Source: Bimastos eiseni (taxonomy: Eukaryota; Annelida; Clitellata; Crassiclitellata; Lumbricidae). From it: 64,000 nucleotides of DNA. Shown piece after piece: positions 59,201 through 64,000 of this stretch. The notes beneath the pieces were generated by a model. That model saw only the letters and a program-made list of their open reading frames with translations. It was not told the DNA's origin and did not search any database. Made by a program: the position numbers and the translations under genes. The stretch is taken from assembly GCA_959347315.1 (NCBI GenBank), contig OY365809.1, positions 44,013,568 through 44,077,567 on the forward strand. Reading direction: 5' to 3'. How positions within the stretch are numbered: position 1 is the first letter of the stretch; the number at the start of each line of letters is the position of its first letter.

Positions 59201-59292
59201 GTGAAAAGCTTCTCAAAATCCGTTGCAATAACGCATTCTGTCCTCACATAATTCGGCAGTTCCTCAACAAATCCTGGCTTAGACTGAGCCAT
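49506..59292 (-). CDS. SNAPC1: SNAPC1, snRNA-activating protein complex subunit 1 (9 exons recognised)
   Basis: Subunit of SNAPc/PTF, which binds the proximal sequence element of snRNA and U6-type promoters for Pol II and Pol III. Exons (minus): 59292-59089, [one not found], 56664-56524, 55398-55279, 54843-54722, 53837-53789, 52968-52891, 52514-52265, 50977-50885, 50221-49506. Phases agree throughout. Match to human SNAPC1: FEKLFTKFTSTKSVRYEWFL near the start, VEYIFGRLRQDRAFHF, AHENWRKNK, IKARAFSTVGIATQSRRHRQ and NLSMPNLLGEE. A conserved exon of about 50 codons (human LPPYTFQIRVGALYLLYGLY) should lie between 56664 and 59089 but was not seen. The last exon adds a 237-residue Lys/Ser-rich tail, so the product (at least 590 residues) is much longer than the 368 of human. 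Confidence 0.93.
50250..50880 (-). other. SNAPC1 intron with LINE 3'-end at 50735-50800
   Basis: Plus strand: agatttcttgaatgggtgc - tatataaattttcg - aatcaatcaatc, the recurrent LINE tail. Nothing else recognised. Confidence 0.6.
50885..50977 (-). CDS. SNAPC1: SNAPC1 exon with NLSMPNLLGEE
   Basis: Acceptor tctgtacag, donor gtaagt, 93 nt. FLGFLNLQPDQSGNLSMPNL then LGEETPI; compare the human LSLSMPVITEEE end segment. Confidence 0.88.
   Translation of the reverse strand: MRLNFLASSTCSPISLATSACPTCLVKKHR
51080..52260 (-). other. SNAPC1 intron, nothing identified
   Basis: AT-rich with no family repeat or exon recognised. Confidence 0.5.
52265..52514 (-). CDS. SNAPC1: SNAPC1 exon with IKARAFS...SRRHRQ
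   Basis: Acceptor cttgcatag, donor AATG/gtacgc, 250 nt. EIKARAFSTVGIATQSRRHR is a strong match to human IKSKAFSVVIQASKSRRHR. It ends in EEEDVNG. Confidence 0.96.
52545..52885 (-). repeat. aaaggtaaaa / ttttacctt array filling a SNAPC1 intron
   Basis: About 25-30 short degenerate units (aaaatggtaaaggtaaaaag). On the transcribed (minus) strand it reads as T/C-rich ttttacc units, i.e. a long polypyrimidine-like tract ahead of exon 52514. Confidence 0.88.
52891..52968 (-). CDS. SNAPC1: SNAPC1 exon, MSGRRRRE
   Basis: Acceptor tgtattacag, donor gtactt, 26 codons, phase 0 to 0. MSGRRRRETPSGHT then an acidic ESEGESEPDL. Low conservation; placed by phase. Confidence 0.78.
53069..53209 (+). mobile_element. 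hAT-type MITE, 141 bp (family A, copy 3), perfect target duplication
   Basis: It starts CAGAGGCGGAGATCG and ends GGGTCGCCGCCCCTG, flanked by cagaagat on both sides (53061-53068 and 53210-53217). Same family as 20853 and 43839. Confidence 0.93.
53506..53748 (-). repeat. 22-bp minisatellite, 11 near-identical copies, next to a SNAPC1 donor
   Basis: The plus unit is attcaactaagtgacagta - tta. On the minus strand the unit reads cttagttgaattaatactg. The donor 41 bp away reads AAGgtgagttgaattgatc, sharing agttgaatt with the unit. Confidence 0.95.
53789..53837 (-). CDS. SNAPC1: SNAPC1 microexon, AHENWRKNK
   Basis: 49 nt. Acceptor gttactag, donor AAG/gtgagt. AVTAHENWRKNKAGKK aligns with human LEHQQWHKDRKN. 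The donor is followed by the 22-bp array at 53506-53748. Confidence 0.88.
53975..54110 (-). repeat. CR1/L2-like LINE 3' end, decayed
   Basis: tttccatagcgccaagt, caatcagaggcaccctcag and aaaagaaaagtcttaag as in 36890. Confidence 0.65.
54722..54843 (-). CDS. SNAPC1: SNAPC1 exon, ELSTIHEEYH
   Basis: Acceptor ttgtcag, donor AA/gtgagc. Contains IHEEYHRHKCALAG and FNIINASLVHDITK; compare human VHDHYQNMKH and ALSLIKDDFF. Confidence 0.88.
54870..55204. mobile_element. hAT-type MITE, 335 bp, perfect 8-bp target duplication
   Basis: It starts TAGGGATGAACC and ends TCGACATCCCTA, flanked by acctacat on both sides (54862-54869 and 55205-55212). Internal ctcggcctagtttggcagta and aataaaaatcagctttcc recur in altered form at 56730-56830. 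Confidence 0.9.
55279..55398 (-). CDS. SNAPC1: SNAPC1 exon, 40 codons
   Basis: Acceptor tgtttttccag, donor gtacgt, phase 0 to 0. LYPGVRGVGDVLADAQQHKV and so on; weak primary similarity, placed by phase and order. Confidence 0.8.
55440..55690. repeat. Degenerate array of ttggtcaagcatttgcat units
   Basis: About six 28-45-bp units (minus: caagtgtttgcttgtttg) upstream of the 55398 acceptor. Closer to the exon, the acceptor region ttttccagttgt/tttttccagctgt is present as two tandem copies. Confidence 0.7.
56524..56664 (-). CDS. SNAPC1: SNAPC1 exon with RLRQDRAFHF
   Basis: Acceptor gtttcatttag, donor gtatgc, 47 codons. IRITLLEWKELMSFLSEI and VEYIFGRLRQDRAFHFVAV match human RVALKDWDEVLKF and YIFRKLRLDRAFHF. 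Confidence 0.96.
56730..58280. repeat. Two rearranged copies of a hAT-like repeat (TCGGCC/CGGATTCGG type)
   Basis: attgcctcggacattcgcct - cggccgaata occurs at 56895 and 57800. actcggttcgtgtctggatt / attcggttcgtacccggatc with acccggtggaaa occurs at 57265-57360 and 58150-58250. 56730-56830 resembles the MITE at 54870. These fill the interval where the missing SNAPC1 exon should lie. Confidence 0.65.
58570..58860 (-). other. Unassigned open segment with CKICK..C..KHNTL motif
   Basis: The minus strand encodes CKICKSKNLCSQKHNTLVED then WQPFEEPIPDEVLLSMVLHD and stops after HAQRGSL. The C-x2-C-x5-C/H spacing hints at a small zinc motif, possibly from a transposon. I do not recognise the family and no splice link to SNAPC1 fits. 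Confidence 0.3.
59089..59292 (-). CDS. SNAPC1: SNAPC1 exon 1
   Basis: MAQSKPGFVEELPNY, then FEKLFTKFTSTKSVRYEWFL and FFSGRQNDRECRE; compare human FQETDSVRFEDFTELW. The ATG at 59292 is preferred because similarity starts soon after. Donor gtaagt, phase 0. Confidence 0.92.
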
Positions 59293-59519
59293 GACATTCA
59301 CCTGAATAGCAGAAATTACATAGGAGAAGTCACTGAAATATGATGGTAGATCGTTGAGATTTAGTTTCGCTAATGCAACCTTAAATGGATAAATCTTCTG
59401 CGGCAGAAAGTTCAGCCGACATTCTAAAGAAAATTTTACTTCTATGGCCAAACAAGTACAAAATATAGCGGAAAAAAGACCTCTGTACATGAGCAACTTT
59501 TGGCTCAAGTGCATTGTTA

Positions 59520-60140
59520 ATCAATCATTCAATCAATCAATGCAATTTATATAGCGCCTCTTTGAGATAACTATTCAGAGGCGCTCCCGACCCAGGCCCA
59601 GTCAAAAAGGAAAGTCTTGAGAAGTTTATAGAAAGAGCCAGACAGGTCGCGCGGGAGAGAGCGCAGGTCAGATGGGAGGTTGTTCCACACACGAGGACCC
59701 ACAATTGCAAAAGCTCTATTTTTCCTGGTTGCGGTATGAGCATGTGGAACAACAAAGTCGCCTCTAGAGGCCGAGCGAAGAGATCAGCGACCAGAAGAAG
59801 CCAAAGTTAAGGTGAACAGATCCCTAAGATAGACAGGTGCATTGCCCACAACACAGTGCCAGACAATAGAGGAGATTCTATATTGAATGCGCTGCCTAAC
59901 CGGAAGCCAGTGAAGGACGTCCCACATGTACATAGAGATGTGGCCAAATTTAGGAACACAACCAATCAAACGAGCTGCAGCCCTTTGAACCCCCTCCAAG
60001 GGTTGCAATCGGACCTGAGGGAGCCCACAGAAGAGAGAGGAACAGCAATCTAATCGATTAACGATAAAGGCATGAACCAAAGTGGCAGCAGAATATGAGG
60101 AGAGAGAGCGGGAAACAACCCGCAACTGGCGCAAGAAATT
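59520..60140 (-). pseudogene. CR1/L2-like LINE, 5'-truncated reverse transcriptase end with TTGA tail
   Basis: Minus strand: RQLRVVSRSLSSYSAATLVH, then VQRAAARLIG and LHWLPVRQRIQYRI, the C-terminal thumb region of CR1/L2/Rex-type RTs. After one in-frame TGA (59784) come FAIVGPRVWNNLPSDLRS and the stop. The 3' end is gcgctatataaattgc followed by (attg)n at 59520-59545. It lies about 230 bp upstream of the SNAPC1 start codon. Confidence 0.88.
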
Positions 60141-60169
60141 AACAACACCTAAATCTTTTAATAAGCTAA

Positions 60170-60760
60170 TTTGTGTTGTGAGGGTCGGTTAGGGTGAGGG
60201 TTGGCGTTGTGTTTAGACATATGCAAAGAATCTTTAGCTGCAGAAGTAATTTTTTCGTGCACTGAGAGCAGGGTTGCCAACCGTCTCGGAATGGCGAGGA
60301 CAGTCCCGTAATCGACCCAGGGTGTCCTGTGTCCCAGGCAATGCTTATTTTTCTGGAATCCAGGAATATGTCAAGTAATTAGCCCACCAAAGATTATGTG
60401 ATTCAAGGCAACATGAGCAATACTGTAATCAACATCATGATTTTCAGTGTTCATAATCATGATTTAATCAAAATTAGTGTTTCGACTAATTGACTTTCAA
60501 TTAAGGACTCGAAATTCTCGAAGTATCGAATACTTATAAAAATTCTTAATTTCACAAGCTTAGCGTAATGCGGATAACTTCGCGGGTTTGGGGCTTTGTC
60601 ATTCATCACTGTGGGAACTTTGAAATGTCCCGGAATGGGTTTGTTCAGAGTTGGCAACCCTATTTATCACAGTGGGGACTAGGAAATGTCCCGGAATGGG
60701 TTTATTCAGAGTTGGCAACTCTAGTTGAGAGGCCGAAGTGTCGGCCGCAGAAGCTTAAAT
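60170..60760. mobile_element. CGGCCG-end MITE split by a nested hAT-like MITE (60269-60722)
   Basis: Outer parts: gtgagggtcggttagggtga ... gcagaagtaattttttcg, and gaggccgaagtgtcggccgc at 60730, colinear with 19910-20035. The insert begins CAGGGTTGCCAACCGTC and ends with ttggcaactctag. Its right terminal 60 bp (gaatgggttt.ttcagagttggcaac) is duplicated in tandem. actgagag / gttgagag at the borders are compatible with an 8-bp duplication. Confidence 0.6.
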
Positions 60761-61490
60761 ACCTTTTCTCATATTATCGCCCAAGTGAGCAATACAACGA
60801 AAAACTTATTTACAAATGAACTTGAACTTAATTATTATCCCTTGGATACGCAGAAAACAAAATCGATAAAATAAAAAAATAACACAAAGACTTAATCTCA
60901 GCACCTTGTTAATTTACAGTCAGCTTGTTCAACTTTCACGTTCTTACAACTTGTTTCTAACAAACTTACAGCACCAGCGTCTTACTGTCTCTTAGAGGTA
61001 ATACCGCCACCTAATAAAATCAAGCGAACAATAAACTTTAGAAATGGATTACAAAAACAACATCAGCCATCATAGACAAATATGATTATCAGCCTACAGC
61101 AGAACTGCAAATTTCAGTTTACATTTAATCTTTTATTGAAAAAGATGAAATGTTGAGCTTGCCCAGAATATAAACTATAGCGCTATAGCAACTGCCATAG
61201 TGCACGACCAGCCTCGAACACCGCATCTGATCACTGACCCCATCTATGCAGCAAAGTAAATGTCAGCACCAGGTTTGTATTGTTTTCGAAAGCAATTTAA
61301 TAATTATTGTCACTCCTGGGATCTTGGTTTTATATCTGTTCCTGTAATTTTTGTTGACTATTTTTTGCGCCTGCATGTTGATTTTTTAACCAAACAATTC
61401 TTTTATTGCTGAATAGAATCGCATTGCCATCCGCCGAAAAATGTGTCGTTACCGTAAACTTGGCGGGTAATGTGCATTTGAAATGTGTGG
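60760..61490. other. Non-coding stretch, nothing identified
   Basis: AT-rich, no repeat family or exon recognised. Confidence 0.5.
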
Positions 61491-61760
61491 TGCTTCTGCG
61501 GCCGAACTTTCGGCCATCCTGCGGTCGAAGCTATCTTGCATATGTCTGAAAATAACCCTAACCCTGACCTTCATGAAGCATAATCCAACCCTACCGGACC
61601 CTCACGACGCATACTAAAAGACTTTTGGGGTATTTATAATAGTGGGCATGCGATGAAGATTGCTTATGTGCAAGGGTCTTAACCCACATTATTTTTTACG
61701 CATAAGTAAAGTGATCATTTATAGTGTGGCCGCATTGTCTGCCGCAAAAGATTTAACCTT
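61490..61760 (-). mobile_element. CGGCCG-end MITE, degraded copy
   Basis: tgcggccgaactttcggcca at the left and gtggccgcattgtctgccgc at the right, with accctgaccttcatg and ccctcacgacgcat inside, echo the complement of 19910-20035. Confidence 0.5.
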
Positions 61761-62029
61761 TGAATATGTGCACCTATGATCCCACTCATAATCGTTATGA
61801 TATTTATGATGCCATTCATTTTAACTGATACCTGGAATGACACAAAACTAGATAAAATCAGATCATTTCTCCTCTACATTTGACTAGATGGAGGCAACTT
61901 TCAGCATGAGAGATGAATAATTTATAGGGCAAACGTCCAAAATAGAATGCAAAGCGATCTAGTACTAAACCAAGCAGATGTCATAGCTTTAGTTTGGCTG
62001 CTTACATGGCTTTCATATGTACTGACTGG

Positions 62030-62215
62030 GATGCAGTGATATACTTTGTACCTTACAACTCGAGAGTCGCGGGTTCGAATCTACCTCAAGCCGCTACATA
62101 GCAATCATGGACAAATTAATCGACCATTATTGCACGTGAAGAAGGCAATCATCTCATAATGGCCACTGGACCTGCATTTGAGCACAAAACTCATCATCAT
62201 CATCATGTACTGGTA
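62030..62215 (+). mobile_element. tRNA-derived SINE with (CAT)n tail
   Basis: B-box-like gggttcgaatctacc at 62080 and a catcatcatcatc tail at 62190-62207. The body has aatggccactggacctgc, similar in style to 7680-7720. Confidence 0.65.
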
Positions 62216-62603
62216 AAGGTTAAGGGGCAAATTTAGGCCATTACTACTGTTGAGGAGAAGTTGACAAGCTTTATATAATTACAGTGTCAATTCTGAAACA
62301 TAAAATGAGTAAAGAGACTGTGTCATTATTTTCTTACCTTGTTTTCAACATGTTGTGGAAGATCTGCAAATGGTGTTAATTGACTGGCTTGAGTTTCTGT
62401 GTAATCTGTATTTTAGTTGACCAAGTAGCTCGGAAAATGCTTCGATCTTTCAACAAACTTCCCCGGCTGAATACCGCCACAATTTTAGTGAGTACGGAAC
62501 TGTCCTATCAAATGACGAATGTCTAGTATTGTGTAATACCTTTTTAAGTTGACGGTTAACATATATTCGTTGTGCGTGTTTTCTTTAACAATTCGGAGCT
62601 CAG

Positions 62604-63210
62604 AGATCTTATTATGTACAGATGCATTATGACTCTCTTGCCAATCACAGACAAGGAGGCACTAAGAGCTACTGTTACAACAATACTTCTCGTTGTTTGT
62701 GGGGTAAATACCCTATTCTGTCAATAATTTATTGTTGAGGTTCAGTAATGAATTTACGAATGCTTTGCATTACGTGCCTTTTGCTTCTTGCTTACCATGT
62801 AATGTAATGTATGAGATTGTGCATTTATTTAACACCCCTTCAAGATATCTATGCAGAGGTGTGTCTGTGCTGGCCTAAAGGATGTGAAATGTCATTAATA
62901 TAGAATATTTTACACCAGTTAGCATAACTTCTTGTAGTGCATTTTTAAGTGTCTCACACAAATGTCATATGCAATTAGACTGTTACATCAGATAGAAAAA
63001 CAGTGCACAGTTAAGTAGAAAAGCAGCTACCAATGGTGGGCCCACGCACTCACACACGCAGCCAACCGATGGAGAATGTCTGCAATTTAAGCTGTAAATT
63101 TGTGAATTATCTACTGACGCTGTGTATTTTAGATTGTCGGAGCACCTGGAATTGGAAAGCATCAGTTGGCAAAAGTTCTGGTTTCCACGAGCACCGAGAT
63201 ATCCGTTGAA
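62604..63210 (+). CDS. Two exons of an unidentified P-loop protein
   Basis: Exon 62604-62703 (acceptor ggagctcag, donor gtaaat) reads DLIMYRCIMTLLPITDKEAL then RATVTTILLVVCG. Exon 63133-63210 (acceptor tgtattttag, donor gtgtat, or gtatgt two bases later) reads IVGAPGIGKHQLAKVLVSTS then TEISVE. Both junctions are phase 0. GAPGIGKH fits a Walker A GxxxxGK[S/T] loosely, with His instead of Ser/Thr at the last place. The gene would continue right of the window. I do not recognise the family; a dynein-like or other AAA ATPase is possible but unproven. Confidence 0.4.
62800..63075. repeat. Interspersed repeat shared with 35960-36140
   Basis: taatgtaatgta, atttatttaacacccc, gcagaggtg, ccagttagcataact and accaatggtgggcccacgca in the same order. 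It occupies most of the intron between the two P-loop exons. Confidence 0.7.
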
Positions 63211-63359
63211 GTGTATGTTCTGTATCTGCGTTATGTGGATCAAATTTTTATTTCTAAACACTGCGTTAAAGTTTTGTCTTTCCTGTCAGATTTATTGACA
63301 AATTCTGAAAATGTGATCTCTTGGTTACTGGATAATTAGTGACTCATGTCCTTTTCAGC

Positions 63360-63435
63360 CGAGGATTAGGCCGGGAGCGCTTCTGAGTAGATATCTTGAA
63401 GGGGCGCTATATCAAGTATTTTTGATTGATTGATT
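63360..63435 (+). repeat. LINE 3' end with TTGATTGATT tail
   Basis: agatatcttgaaggggcgc - tatatcaag, then attgattgattt. The closest copy to this is at 33600. Confidence 0.75.
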
Positions 63436-64000
63436 TTTGATTGAGATAGCGTGGACCAATATTACATGCTTCAATAATAATTGTAATAATAATAAGAAAT
63501 TTATATAACGCCGTATCTTAATCGAGGCTGAAGAAATTGGCTGTGGTTGGGTTGAAGAGGTCGACGAGCTCTCTGCTCAATCTGACTTGGGCGTATTCCT
63601 GTTTGGTAGTTTTACCTAACTGAGGGAACATTTTCATCTGAATATGTATCTTTTTGGATCTCATATGATCGAGAAACTTGTGACCTCCATGGTAATGCAA
63701 GATGCTTGCTTCAGAGTGTGATGATATTCCAAAAACACAACATCTGTTTCTGAAAGATGCTAAATGGTTGGATGCCTGCTAAGATTTAGTTGCATTGCTT
63801 CATATATTTTGTATCTATGCTACATAAATAGATTGCAAGAATCTATTATGCACAGGACTGGAAAATCCCTATGTAATGTCATGTCACTAGTTTTGGGGCG
63901 ATAATTGGAAGCAAGAAATTCTCACATCTTGTTGACATAACAGGCTGATTCATTAACTTTTAGTTATGAAAGAGTCAAATTGAAAATTGACGGTTGGTTA
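63436..64000. other. Right edge, nothing firmly identified
   Basis: A 60-codon minus frame at 63518-63700 (FPQLGKTTKQEYAQVRLSRE) follows tttatataacgcc and may be another LINE remnant. No gene is supported. Confidence 0.4.

Overview
This window is genomic DNA from an animal, most likely a non-vertebrate bilaterian and probably marine (the phylum is inference only). The genes have introns with GT-AG borders, the repeats are metazoan (hAT and Harbinger-like MITEs, tRNA-derived SINEs, non-LTR retrotransposon tails), and the best protein matches by eye are conserved animal families. There is one 200-base assembly gap (5729-5928).

Five protein genes could be rebuilt exon by exon, with splice phases agreeing across nearly all junctions. 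(1) 5441-21571, plus strand: the 3' half of a slowpoke/BK calcium-activated potassium channel. It has eleven coding exons covering the end of RCK1, the linker and RCK2 with the calcium bowl; the pore exons lie to the left of the window. (2) 29343-41100, minus strand: a complete 13-exon mahogunin-type RING ubiquitin ligase (MGRN1/RNF157), 571 residues. (3) 42566-43517, plus: a two-exon SRSF2-type splicing factor, head to head with MGRN1. (4) 46551-48191, plus: TTI2, a Tel2-Tti1-Tti2 subunit with its whole coding region in one exon. (5) 49506-59292, minus, convergent with TTI2: SNAPC1, the snRNA/Pol III promoter factor, with nine recognised coding exons, one conserved exon not found, and a long lysine/serine-rich repetitive tail. 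At the right edge, two phase-compatible plus-strand exons (62604-63210) encode a P-loop protein that I could not name.

The rest is intron and intergenic DNA full of repeats. At least eight short hAT-type MITEs can be seen, seven of them with identifiable 8-bp target duplications. A 1.2-kb Harbinger-like element has a near-identical inverted twin inside the same BK gene. There are also tRNA-like SINEs, a decayed R2-like LINE fragment with a restriction-like endonuclease tail, a CR1/L2-like LINE 3' end, and many minisatellites.

The most striking signal is that several intronic minisatellites lie against an exon and their unit contains a copy of that exon's own splice-site sequence. This is seen at BK acceptors 6140 and 14809, BK donor 17473, MGRN1 donor 33126 and MGRN1 acceptor 31505, with weaker cases at SNAPC1 donor 53789 and MGRN1 donor 35718. 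It looks as if splice junctions have repeatedly seeded tandem arrays here, leaving rows of decoy splice sites. At BK exon 6140 the unit is 45 bp, so use of an upstream decoy would insert 15 codons in frame. The BK gene also shows an apparent one-base frameshift near 10965, a GC-AG intron, and no visible cysteine-rich linker exon.
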